A stretch of DNA of 64,000 nt from Brevibacterium sp. CCUG 69071 (GTDB taxonomy: Bacteria; Actinomycetota; Actinomycetes; Actinomycetales; Brevibacteriaceae). Of this stretch, positions 24,000 through 32,588 are shown piece by piece. A program made the translations under genes and the position numbers. How positions within the stretch are numbered: the first letter of the stretch is position 1; each line of letters begins with the position of its first letter. Where the stretch lies: positions 434,001 through 498,000 of the forward strand of contig NZ_PGFV01000004.1 in assembly GCF_021023135.1 (NCBI RefSeq), written 5' to 3'. Under the pieces are notes generated by a model. It worked only from the letters and a program-made list of their open reading frames with translations. It made no database searches and had not been told where the DNA came from.

Positions 24000-26408
24000 T
24001 TAATGATTCGGTGAGGTTACGCGGGAGAGGGAATTGTCGCCTTCGCGATGACTCGTTCGCATATGCCACAGGGTCGAGGGATCCAGCGGCATCGACCGGA
24101 TGGGGATTCTCTCGGCGTCTTCGATTGCCGAAGCGATCGCAGTTGCCGCGGGAATCGTCCCGGCCTCACCCGCTCCTTTGATGCCGAGCGGATTGAGCGG
24201 ACTCGGCGTCTCAAGGTGGTCGGTCTCGACGTGAGGGACTTCGGAGGCGAAGGGCATGAGGAAGTCCATGAATGAGGCATTGAGCAGCTGACCATCGGTG
24301 TCGTAGGCCATCTTCTCGTAGAGTGCCCCGCCGACTCCCTGCGCCACACCTCCGTGCACCTGCCCTTCGACGACAAGCGGGTTGACCATCGGCCCACAAT
24401 CATGGATGACGCAGTAGCGCAGAATCTTGATGTCTGCGGTCTCCGGATCGGTCTCGACGATGGCTGCGTGCATGCCGTTGGCAACGGTCGAACGCACCGG
24501 AGAGAAGAACTCCTGCTCTTCGAGCCCTGGCTGTTCACCGCCCTTGATCGAGGGTTCATCGGCGGCCGATTCTTTGGCGAACTGTGTCGCCGCGCGTGCA
24601 CTCTCATCGAAGGCGTACCGCAGCGGGTTCGACAGCACTGACACTGCGGCCAGGGGCATCGAGGAACTCGGATCACCCTGGACCTGAATCATTCCGTCGA
24701 CGATTTCGAGGTCCTGCGGATCAGCTTCGAGTGACTCCCCTGCGATCTTCAGCGCCTTCTCTTTGACCTTCTTCGCGGTGAGGTGGAGTGCGTTGCCAGC
24801 CATCACAGCACCGCGTGAACCCCACGTTCCCACTGAATAGGAAAGTTTGCGTGTGTCCCCGGTGCTGACGTGGACGTTGTCGAGTGGGACTCCCAGCTCA
24901 TCGGCGACGATCTGTGCGAACACTGTCGCATGAGCCTGCCCGTGAGTGGTCAGTCCCGTCCAGACGTTGACCCGACCGGATGTCTCGACCTCGATGTGTC
25001 CGCCCTCGTAGGGTCCGGCTCCGGTGCTCTCGATATAACAGGCGATGCCCAGGCCGACCCGGCGACCCTCACTGCGGGCCTGCTCACGATAGGATTCGAA
25101 ATCGTCCCAGCCGACGAGTTCCTTGAGCCTGGCCATCGAAGCGACGAAATCTCCGGAGTCGATATAGCCCTCGGCACCGTCCTGCATTCGCAGTCCCATC
25201 GGATGAGGGAAGTCGCGGACGAAGTTGCGCAGACGCACCTCGGTGCGGTCGAGCCCGAGTTCTGCGGCAATCGCGTCCATCGTCCTCTCCATCATGAAGA
25301 CTGCATGAGCGCGGCCGGCGCCTCGGTATGGGGTGACGATGACGGTGTTCGTGTACAGCGACCAGTACTCGACCCGAAATGACGGGATCACGTACGGGCC
25401 CATGATGTGGGTGGAGGTGTTGAGCGGAACGATCACGCCGTAGGGCAGGTAGGCGCCGTTGTCGTGCCAGAATTTCACGTCGAGGCCGAGAATGCGGCCC
25501 TCATCGTCGAAGCCGACCTTGACCCACTGGGTCTGCGCACGTTCATGTGCCGAGGAGATGAAGTGTTCGCGGCGATCTTCGGTCCACTTCACCGTCGTTT
25601 CAAGCGCACGCGCGGCACAGGCCACGGCAAGCTCTTCCGGCCAAGGGTGGTTGATCTTCACTCCGAAGGCGCCACCGACATCGGGAGTGATTACCTCGAC
25701 CTTGGTCAAGGGGAGTTCGAGCTTGGCTGCGAGCACGGCCCGCAGACCGGTGCTCGTCTGAGTCGAAGAGTGGACCTCGAGGCTGCCTTCTCCCGGATCC
25801 CAGCTCGCCACAACACCTTTGCCTTCCATTGGCATGCACGCGCTACGCTCGAATTCGAGGTCGAGTTCGAGGACGTAGGGAGCGGAATCCAAACCGGAGT
25901 CGACATCGCCGACCTTCTGCACGATGTGTGCGGCAACATTGTCGTCCATGCCTTCATGGACGATCCTGGTCCCTTCGCGAGATTGCTCGACACCGACGAC
26001 TGCCTCTTTGAAGCTGTAGTCGACATCGATGCGGTTCGCGGCATCCTCGGCGATGTAGCGATCCTTTGCGATGACCATGACGATGGGTTCGCCGACGAAG
26101 TTGACGTGATCTTTCGCGAGGGCATATCCCGTGTGTGGGGCGACGATCGACGGGTGCGGAATGAGCATTGGCAGTCGTTCGGCCGCCTGCCCGGGGAGGT
26201 CCTCATAGGTCCAGACCGCGATGACACCGTCGATGTCGAGAGCACCGGTGACGTCAATGTCGAGAATGTCCGCGTGAGCATGCGGGCTGCGTACGAATGC
26301 CGCGGCGATCGCGGTGCCGGAGACATCGTCGACATACCGGCCGTGGCCGGTGAGCAGGCGCGGGTCCTCGCGCCTGGTGATCTTCTGACCGAATAGACGA
26401 GTCGTCAT
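24000..26408 (-). CDS. Molybdenum hydroxylase large (Mo-pterin) subunit, xanthine dehydrogenase family
   Basis: 802-residue catalytic subunit that binds molybdenum cofactor and hydroxylates a substrate with water as oxygen source. N-terminus LFGQKITRREDPRLLTGHGRYVDD is typical of CoxL-like subunits; Mo-site segments include PDVGGAFGVK, TPYRGAGRAHAVF and the catalytic-Glu motif GAGEAGTIPAATAIASA near the C-terminus. The active-site loop is PYRGAGR, the form II type, not the AYxCSFR loop of true CO dehydrogenase, so CO is not the likely substrate; an N-heterocycle is. ATGA overlap with the 2Fe-2S subunit. Full length for the family. Confidence 0.93.
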   Translation of the reverse strand: MTTRLFGQKITRREDPRLLTGHGRYVDDVSGTAIAAAFVRSPHAHADILDIDVTGALDIDGVIAVWTYEDLPGQAAERLPMLIPHPSIVAPHTGYALAKDHVNFVGEPIVMVIAKDRYIAEDAANRIDVDYSFKEAVVGVEQSREGTRIVHEGMDDNVAAHIVQKVGDVDSGLDSAPYVLELDLEFERSACMPMEGKGVVASWDPGEGSLEVHSSTQTSTGLRAVLAAKLELPLTKVEVITPDVGGAFGVKINHPWPEELAVACAARALETTVKWTEDRREHFISSAHERAQTQWVKVGFDDEGRILGLDVKFWHDNGAYLPYGVIVPLNTSTHIMGPYVIPSFRVEYWSLYTNTVIVTPYRGAGRAHAVFMMERTMDAIAAELGLDRTEVRLRNFVRDFPHPMGLRMQDGAEGYIDSGDFVASMARLKELVGWDDFESYREQARSEGRRVGLGIACYIESTGAGPYEGGHIEVETSGRVNVWTGLTTHGQAHATVFAQIVADELGVPLDNVHVSTGDTRKLSYSVGTWGSRGAVMAGNALHLTAKKVKEKALKIAGESLEADPQDLEIVDGMIQVQGDPSSSMPLAAVSVLSNPLRYAFDESARAATQFAKESAADEPSIKGGEQPGLEEQEFFSPVRSTVANGMHAAIVETDPETADIKILRYCVIHDCGPMVNPLVVEGQVHGGVAQGVGGALYEKMAYDTDGQLLNASFMDFLMPFASEVPHVETDHLETPSPLNPLGIKGAGEAGTIPAATAIASAIEDAERIPIRSMPLDPSTLWHMRTSHREGDNSLSRVTSPNH

Positions 26409-26914
26409 AACCGGGCCCCCTCGGCACGCAGCTGGGCGGCTCTCTGGACCGCTGAGACGATGTTCTGGTAGCCAGTGCAGCGACAGAGGTTACCCGAAAC
26501 GGCTTCCCGTGCCTCTTCCTCGGTGGGGTTCGGGTTCTCGTCGATATAGGCGTCGATGGTCGTCACGAATCCGGGTGTGCAGAATCCGCACTGCAGTCCG
26601 TGGCAGTCGATGAATGCCTGCTGCACATCGGCAGGATTCTCGGGATCATCACCGACGCCTTCGACAGTCTTGATCTCGTGTCCTTGAGCGGTGACGGCGA
26701 ACATGAGGCAGGAGCGCACCGGGTCTCCGTCAAGCTGAACAGTGCATGCGCCGCACACTCCGTGCTCACAGCCCACGTGGGTGCCGGTCAGTTCGAGGTC
26801 CTGCCGCAGCACATCGGAGAGCAGCTTCCGATCGGGAACATCGAGAACGTGCGGAACGCCGTTGACGGAGAGTCGGATTGTCGATGTCGGTTCGGTGCCT
26901 ATGTCAGCGGTCAT
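26405..26914 (-). CDS. Molybdenum hydroxylase small (2Fe-2S) subunit
   Basis: 169-residue iron-sulfur subunit. ATG 26914 overlaps the FAD-subunit stop (ATGA); an in-frame extension upstream is a basic low-complexity stretch and is not used. The plant-type cluster Cys are in CEHGVCGACTVQLDGDPVRSC, and the second cluster Cys are in LQCGFCTPGF and NLCRCTGYQNI. It moves electrons from the Mo site to FAD. Second gene of the FAD/FeS/Mo operon. Confidence 0.95.
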   Translation of the reverse strand: MTADIGTEPTSTIRLSVNGVPHVLDVPDRKLLSDVLRQDLELTGTHVGCEHGVCGACTVQLDGDPVRSCLMFAVTAQGHEIKTVEGVGDDPENPADVQQAFIDCHGLQCGFCTPGFVTTIDAYIDENPNPTEEEAREAVSGNLCRCTGYQNIVSAVQRAAQLRAEGARL

Positions 26915-27915
26915 GCTCGTCTTCTCCCCGTGTCGTTTTCGATACCCTTGCCAGTTCCAGATCCAGCGTCGGCGCCGGTGTCGGTTCCGTTGCCGGCGTC
27001 GTTTCCTGCTGTGTGGACCTGCGCGCCCTGTATGCGTGCATTGTCGGTTCGGCACAGTCGTCGGAAGAGTCGCGAGGCGATCACTCCGGCCAGATGTCTG
27101 CGATAGTCGGCCGTTGCGTGGATGTCTCCGCCGGGGTCGATGAAGTCCCGCACCGCGTCGACGACTCTCGATACGACGCCTGCAACCTCGTCGATCTGAG
27201 TTCCTGAGACCACCTCTCCGAGATCGAGAACCTCGGGAATGTCCGTGACAGAGATGAATCCGCAGCGCAGTCCGGTCACCGTCTCGTCTTCGACGTCGAC
27301 GATCATCCCCACGCCCGCGAGACCGTAGTCTCCGCTGCGTCGAGCGAGTTCGTCGAATCCTGCACGCGATCCTGCGGGCAACGCCGGGAAGATCGCGCGG
27401 GTGATGAGCTCATCGGATTCCAGACAGGTTTCCAAGGGCCCGACGTTGAGTTCCTCGGCGCTCAGGGTCCTGATGCCGCGCCTGCTGCGCACATCGACGC
27501 TACCGCCGGTGAGCGCGAGGATCATCGGCATTTCACCGTTCGGGTCCGCGTGCGCCAGGGAACCGACGGTCGTACCCCGGTTGCGCACCGCTGGGTGGGC
27601 AACGAAACGAAGAGCCTCAGCGAGGAGAGGGTTGGCTCGCGCGATATCGACGGAGCGTTCGACCTGCCGATGGGTCACGGTGGCACCGACCGCGATCTCC
27701 TGCTGTCCTTCGGGACCGGAAACAGTCAGCTCGTCGAGTCCCGATACTCCGGTGATATCGATGAGGTCACTGGGAGCGGCCAGCCGCATATTGAGCACCG
27801 GCACGAGGCTCTGCCCTCCCGCGAGTACCTTTCCTGACACGCTGTGCTCACTGAGCAGGTCCAGAGTCTGATCGATCGATGTCGGTCGGTGGATCCGCAA
27901 TGGGGGTGGCTTCAT
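26911..27915 (-). CDS. Molybdenum hydroxylase medium (FAD-binding) subunit
   Basis: 334-residue FAD subunit. FAD contacts are expected at VLAGGQSLVPVLNMRLA and TTVGSLAHADPNGEMP; the C-terminal CO_deh_flav_C domain is present. Its last ~35 residues are unusual (a Gly/Asn/Asp/Thr-rich tail, NDAGNGTDTGADAGSGTGKG), perhaps a flexible linker. First of the three subunits, only 4 bp after the nucleobase permease stop, suggesting one transcript from 29.4 kb leftward. The final electron acceptor is not evident. Confidence 0.93.
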   Translation of the reverse strand: MKPPPLRIHRPTSIDQTLDLLSEHSVSGKVLAGGQSLVPVLNMRLAAPSDLIDITGVSGLDELTVSGPEGQQEIAVGATVTHRQVERSVDIARANPLLAEALRFVAHPAVRNRGTTVGSLAHADPNGEMPMILALTGGSVDVRSRRGIRTLSAEELNVGPLETCLESDELITRAIFPALPAGSRAGFDELARRSGDYGLAGVGMIVDVEDETVTGLRCGFISVTDIPEVLDLGEVVSGTQIDEVAGVVSRVVDAVRDFIDPGGDIHATADYRRHLAGVIASRLFRRLCRTDNARIQGAQVHTAGNDAGNGTDTGADAGSGTGKGIENDTGRRRA

Positions 27916-27919
27916 CGTC

Positions 27920-29395
27920 TCACTCGCTAGAATTCGGAGCGCGACGTCCGCGGTCGCGTTCCACGCTGTCGGCCACCCTTCTCTGGTGCCCTTCTTGACC
28001 GACTGACAGAACCGCTCCGTCAGCTTCTTCGCCGGAGTCGTCTCTCATGTCAGCAGGTGCCAACCATCGAGCAACATGGTACATGACCAGCATCGATATC
28101 GTCCCTAAAGCAATTCCAGAGAGCACGAAGTCTTCGCTGAAGACGAGGCTGACGTCACCGATGGCGATGATGAGTCCGGCGGAGACCGGCACGATGTTGA
28201 GCGGGTTAGCGAAGTTCACACGATTCTCGATCCAGATCTTCGCACCCAACATTCCGATCATGCCGTAGAGGACAACGGTGATGCCGCCGAGGACGCCGCC
28301 GGGCACCGCGGAGATGAGAGCGCCGAACTTCGGGGAGAGCCCGAAAATGATCGCCACGAGCGCTGCGACCCAGTAGGCGGCCGTCGAATACACCCTCGTC
28401 GCTGCCATCACGCCGATGTTCTCTGCGTATGTTGTGGTCGGCGATCCACCCACCGAGGTCGCCACAACAGTGGCGACACCGTCGCCGATGACGGCCCGCC
28501 CCATGTACTTGTCGAGTCGCGCGCCGGTCATCTCTTCCACTGCCTTGACGTGACCGACGTTCTCCGCGACGAGCGCAATGATGCCCGGGAGCATGACAAT
28601 GATGGCTGCAGCATTGAATACAGGAAGGTGAACGCCGACGACGCCTGCAGCGGTGTCGGTCAAAGGCGGGAATCCGATCCACGAGGCAGCTTCGACTCCG
28701 GAGAAGTCGACCCGGAAGTGCGTCGTCACTTCACCGACGGTTGCACTGTAGGAAGTGATCTGTCCAAAGACGCGATCGAAGATCCAGGACAGCACGTAAC
28801 CGAGAACTAGACCGAGAAACACGGCGATTCGCCCGAGAAAACCGCGCACCCACACGGATATGAAGACGATGAAGACCATAACGATCACGGCGATCCACTG
28901 GTCCTGCGGCCAATAGGTGCTTGCCACGACCGGGGCGAGGTTGAAGCCGATGAGCATGACGACACCGCCAGTCACAACTGGCGGAAGCACCTTCGTCAGT
29001 GCCGAGGAGCCGATGAAATGGATGAATGTGCCCACAAGGGCGAGGATCACACCGGAGACCATGATCGCTCCGGTCACCTCGGCGGGGGTACCACCCTGGG
29101 CAGTGACGGCAGTGACGCCGCCAACGAAGGCGGCGGAGGTGCCGACGTAGCTGGGTACTTTGCCCTTGACGATGAGCAGAAAGATGATCGTGCCTACACC
29201 AGACATCATCACCGCCAGCTGCGGATTCAGGCCCATGATGATCGGGAAGACGAAAGTCGCGCCGAACATAGCGACGACGTGCTGGACTCCGAGACCGACT
29301 GTTCTGCCCCAGGTGAGGCGCTCGTCAGGGGCGACTGCGCCTCCGGGTTCTATGGTCTTGCCGTCCCCATGGAGTTTCCACGAAAACATCGACAT
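27920..29395 (-). CDS. NCS2-family nucleobase (xanthine/uracil-type) permease
   Basis: 491-residue, 12-14-helix H+ symporter. ATG 29395 follows GAGGAGAG, so I use it over an ATG 93 bp farther out. Family signatures: FGATFVFPIIMGLNPQLAVMMSG, GGVVMLIGFNLAP, and the substrate loop around VALVAENVGHVKAVEEMTG (conserved E-N-x-G). It takes up purines or pyrimidines, or a close analogue, and so gives the best clue that the island degrades a nucleobase-like ring. The C-terminal ~45 residues are hydrophilic. Confidence 0.9.
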   Translation of the reverse strand: MSMFSWKLHGDGKTIEPGGAVAPDERLTWGRTVGLGVQHVVAMFGATFVFPIIMGLNPQLAVMMSGVGTIIFLLIVKGKVPSYVGTSAAFVGGVTAVTAQGGTPAEVTGAIMVSGVILALVGTFIHFIGSSALTKVLPPVVTGGVVMLIGFNLAPVVASTYWPQDQWIAVIVMVFIVFISVWVRGFLGRIAVFLGLVLGYVLSWIFDRVFGQITSYSATVGEVTTHFRVDFSGVEAASWIGFPPLTDTAAGVVGVHLPVFNAAAIIVMLPGIIALVAENVGHVKAVEEMTGARLDKYMGRAVIGDGVATVVATSVGGSPTTTYAENIGVMAATRVYSTAAYWVAALVAIIFGLSPKFGALISAVPGGVLGGITVVLYGMIGMLGAKIWIENRVNFANPLNIVPVSAGLIIAIGDVSLVFSEDFVLSGIALGTISMLVMYHVARWLAPADMRDDSGEEADGAVLSVGQEGHQRRVADSVERDRGRRAPNSSE

Positions 29396-29550
29396 GTGTC
29401 TCTCCTCGCCGTTGAGAATGGCCGGTTCCGATCCAACGTCCGAGGTGGCCGGGCCACCCGAATTGATGTCGGCACGCTCGCGGATCACTCCGACTCAGGA
29501 ACTGACTCTATTGCGCCGGTGCGGCCTGCATCACGTCATTAACTGCCAAA

Positions 29551-29589
29551 GAAACACCGTAGCCTTCGGCAGTGTTCGCCAAGTGTTTC
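29551..29589. promoter_or_regulatory. GAAACAC/GTGTTTC inverted repeat upstream of the NCS2 permease
   Basis: GAAACAC (29551-29557) and GTGTTTC (29583-29589) are perfect inverted arms; a third half site, AGTGTTC, lies between (29571-29577). In the 218-bp gap between the PucR regulator and permease genes. It may be the PucR target or part of a read-through terminator. Confidence 0.4.
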
Positions 29590-29613
29590 TCCGAGGCATC
29601 CGGACTCGCGCGC

Positions 29614-31431
29614 TCAGGGCAGTTTGACGATCTGGAGGGCGAGCGCAAGTGAGAGCCGCAGATCCGGATCTTCGGTGAATGGGCCGACCATCTGCTCGAG
29701 CTTGCCGATCCGATAACGCAAGGTGTTGTAGTGAAAGAACAGGGCGCGGGCGGTCTCGGCGACATTGAGATTATGGTCGAGCAGCTCCTGAAGGGTCTCG
29801 CGCAGTCCCGCGTACTCCGCTTTGGCGTCACTGGCGAGCGGACCGAGAACCTCCTCGGCGAAACTGCGCAGCTCGGCTTGCTCCCCGACCTGAAGCAGTA
29901 GTCGATAGACGCCCAATGAGTCGTAGTGTCTCAAGCCCTGTCCACTGGCGAGCTGGCGCCCGACTTCGAGGGCTCTCATCGCTTCCTGGTAGGCCGACGC
30001 CAGGCGCGAAACACCTTCGGCAGGACGGGAGATTCCGACCGAAAACTGACGCCTGCCGCCTCCCCCGAAGCCGCGCACGGCGGAGACGAACTCCTCCATT
30101 CGACCAGTGATCTTCTCCCGAGATTCCGCCTCCAGCAGAACGATCACCTGATCGCCCGAGCCGACGACGGCGGCCCGGGGGTCGAACTGGGTGATGACCT
30201 TCGTCCAAGCATCGGCAAACAGTGCCTGCATCGTCCGCTTGTTTCGCGCATCGGTGGAATCGGCATCGGAGTCCACCTCGGCGACGGCTATGCTGATCGG
30301 CCGGTCGAGGTCCCACCCCAGCGAATGCGCGTGGGACAGCACGCGGTCTGTTGAAGCGATGTGGCCACGCAGCACCTCGAGGACGAAGTCTGTACGGTAT
30401 TTGCTCTCGACCGCGGTGATTGCCTGTTCGCGCGTGATGACCAACGCGGCCGCGGCGGCAGCCTGTTCAAGCAGGCGAAAATCGTCCGCACGCAAAGTCT
30501 GGTTTCCGAACGCCACGATCCGACCGAGATTCTTAGCAGCAGGAAGATCATCATCCGTGGGCTTCCTGCCACTTTCGATGACGACGTTTCCCCAGTTCAT
30601 TCCCTCGGCAATGGCGCTTTCATCTGTGGCAGACGCAGGAGCATGCCGGATGAGTTCGTCGGTGGGCACACTTCGGCCGAGCCCACCGGCCTGAGAACCT
30701 TGGCCAGTTACACCAGCGGGCTCGTCCTCAACGAGAAAGCGCCCTGAGCGGTCGAAGCACATGAGGCCGTAGACATCCGCGGAGGAGCGTCCTTCGTCGG
30801 CGGTGCGAAGACATCTCACCCGCCCATCGAGCGTCGTCACCGCCGCCGCCACCCCTGTCCACTGCGCGAGCATGCGGCATACATCCGCCAGATCGCCTCC
30901 GCCGACCACTACATCGACGAGCTCGCGCATCGAGGCCTCCGTCCGCGCGATCACCTGTGCTCGCCTGTCGAGATTTCCGGTGAGCACATCCTGCATGATC
31001 TCGTCGAAACCCACGTTCTCGCCGAGGTGGATGAGCGGAAGTCCCAGGGCATCCGCAGCCGACACAGCTGCCTCAGGAATGTGTTCGAGATAGCGGCCGG
31101 ACTTGAGACCGATCGCCGCCATTCCGTGTTGATCGAAGGTCTCGAGCAGCCCCGCGAGGTCTTCGGGACGGTCGCGGATCGGATATGCGGTAGTAAGCAG
31201 GAGTTCTCCCGGTTTCACCCACGGCAGGATGTCCGGGACCTCCATGACGTTCGACAGCTCGACGACTTTGTCGAGACCAGCGGAACCGGCGATGAGTTTC
31301 GCTTCGCGCATGCTCGGCAGTTCGAGGACATCCGCGACGGTGAGGAACTCGGAAGAGAAGATGTTCGATTCTCGACCATTGAATGTCAATTCCTGCTGAC
31401 CACGGCCGGAATCCTTGGCATCATTTGACAT
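29614..31431 (-). CDS. PucR-family transcriptional regulator
   Basis: 605-residue regulator. N-terminal PucR sensory domain begins at VADVLELPSMREAKLIAGSAGLDKVVELSNVMEVPDILPWVKPGELLLTT (residues ~33-150), a GGDEF-like CdaR domain is in the middle, and a C-terminal helix-turn-helix (HTH_30) is at NLNVAETARALFFHYNTLRYRIGKLEQM. PucR proteins control purine and related nitrogen catabolism in response to a pathway intermediate. Divergent from the DUF2877/FdrA operon and upstream of the permease/hydroxylase operon, so it is positioned to control both. Probable leaderless start. Confidence 0.93.
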   Translation of the reverse strand: MSNDAKDSGRGQQELTFNGRESNIFSSEFLTVADVLELPSMREAKLIAGSAGLDKVVELSNVMEVPDILPWVKPGELLLTTAYPIRDRPEDLAGLLETFDQHGMAAIGLKSGRYLEHIPEAAVSAADALGLPLIHLGENVGFDEIMQDVLTGNLDRRAQVIARTEASMRELVDVVVGGGDLADVCRMLAQWTGVAAAVTTLDGRVRCLRTADEGRSSADVYGLMCFDRSGRFLVEDEPAGVTGQGSQAGGLGRSVPTDELIRHAPASATDESAIAEGMNWGNVVIESGRKPTDDDLPAAKNLGRIVAFGNQTLRADDFRLLEQAAAAAALVITREQAITAVESKYRTDFVLEVLRGHIASTDRVLSHAHSLGWDLDRPISIAVAEVDSDADSTDARNKRTMQALFADAWTKVITQFDPRAAVVGSGDQVIVLLEAESREKITGRMEEFVSAVRGFGGGGRRQFSVGISRPAEGVSRLASAYQEAMRALEVGRQLASGQGLRHYDSLGVYRLLLQVGEQAELRSFAEEVLGPLASDAKAEYAGLRETLQELLDHNLNVAETARALFFHYNTLRYRIGKLEQMVGPFTEDPDLRLSLALALQIVKLP

Positions 31432-31466
31432 GCATTGACGATAACAGGGCGGGATAGCCTGTCGAA
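31432..31466. promoter_or_regulatory. Overlapping divergent leaderless promoters, pucR / DUF2877-fdrA
   Basis: Only 35 bp separate the two start codons. Rightward: TAGCCT (31455-31460) lies six bases before ATG 31467. Leftward: TATCGT (31443-31438) lies six bases before ATG 31431, with TCGACA (31465-31460) 16 bases upstream as -35. The two promoters overlap, so polymerase binding should be mutually exclusive and one bound regulator could switch both. Confidence 0.55.
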
Positions 31467-32588
31467 ATGAGGTCTAGGTCCGTGGTTCTGCCCGCCACCG
31501 CCTCCGTCCTGCCCACACCACGGATCGACATGACCCCTGTCGACGTAGCGCCCGTCGAGTCGGGTGAGTGTTCTCCAGATCGCCAGAGCGAGGGCGAATC
31601 CTCCGGCAAGGTCCTCCATGTCTTCTCGGCAGGCTTCTATCTGGCAATCGACGACTCCATTTGCTCCCTACGGGCCGGGCACCATGCCTCTCTGACGCCT
31701 CATCACCATGACTCCCTACGCCCCGGGCAGAGACTGCTTCCTGTCATGGGCCCTGAAGCTGTGCAGTTGCCCTTTGGGATCACCGTTCCGCACCTTAAAC
31801 CCGAGCACCTCACGAGACTGCGGCCCGGAGTCCGGGCGACCCTCATCAAGACGTCCTCTGCTTACCGGATCGAACTTCCCGACGTCGACATCAACATCGT
31901 TCGCGAACATCAACCGCTGCGACTTCGGCCGACATCGTGGCTGGCCCCGGACTCTGCACGAGTCACGGCCATCGCAGAGAGTCTGCGGCCCGGTCTACAC
32001 AATCTCGCTGACCTCGCTCGAACGCTTGCCTCCGCCCTGCACGACGAGGACGAACTCGGCATCGACGCAGGTGTGCGAGCGCTCCTCGGCCGCGGGCCCG
32101 GCAGCACTCCCAGCGGCGATGATGCGCTGTGCGGGATCGCACTCGCGTTCCGATCCCTCGGTCGCACGCGATCACTCGAGCTGCTGATCCGCGCACTCGG
32201 GGCCATCGGCCTGAGCCAGGCCACAACGGCACTCTCGGCGGTGCTCATCGAGGCTGCCGTCGCCGGTCATTGCGTGCCCGAGGCTGCCTCGGCGATCCGT
32301 TCCACCCGTGTTCTGCTCGCGGCGGGCTCCGAAGACAGGAAGTTGCTCAGTTCTGCTCTGTCGGCGCTTGACCATATCGGACACAGTTCCGGACACGACC
32401 TGTTCACAGGTTTCCTCGCCGTTCTCGGCCTCGACGGCCAACCACGCAACTCACCCCGTTCCGGCTCGACATCCGCACTCTGCCTCAGCACACCCGCTCG
32501 AAGTCTCAGTACACCCACCCGCACACAGCATCCACTCTCTGACACAGGACACCCATCGAAAGGGACTCTCCCATGCCTCACTCACTGA
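31467..32588 (+). CDS. DUF2877 protein (AllH/YlbF-like)
   Basis: 373-residue protein of the DUF2877 family, with the hallmark GRGPGSTPSGDDALCGIAL (around residue 215). In E. coli the homologue YlbF (AllH) is encoded with FdrA (AllF) and YlbE (AllG) and is reported to be needed with them for oxamate carbamoyltransferase activity. Here it directly precedes the gene that carries both other parts and overlaps it by 16 bp. N-terminal ~45 and C-terminal ~40 residues are low complexity (Ser/Thr/Pro/His). Chemistry of the DUF2877 part itself is not known to me. Confidence 0.83.
   Translation: MRSRSVVLPATASVLPTPRIDMTPVDVAPVESGECSPDRQSEGESSGKVLHVFSAGFYLAIDDSICSLRAGHHASLTPHHHDSLRPGQRLLPVMGPEAVQLPFGITVPHLKPEHLTRLRPGVRATLIKTSSAYRIELPDVDINIVREHQPLRLRPTSWLAPDSARVTAIAESLRPGLHNLADLARTLASALHDEDELGIDAGVRALLGRGPGSTPSGDDALCGIALAFRSLGRTRSLELLIRALGAIGLSQATTALSAVLIEAAVAGHCVPEAASAIRSTRVLLAAGSEDRKLLSSALSALDHIGHSSGHDLFTGFLAVLGLDGQPRNSPRSGSTSALCLSTPARSLSTPTRTQHPLSDTGHPSKGTLPCLTH

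Noticed and set aside
24000-27915. True aerobic CO dehydrogenase (CoxMSL)
   Set aside because: The large subunit has PYRGAGR and lacks the AYxCSFR loop with its Cu-binding Cys; the NCS2 and ureide-type neighbours also argue for an N-heterocycle.
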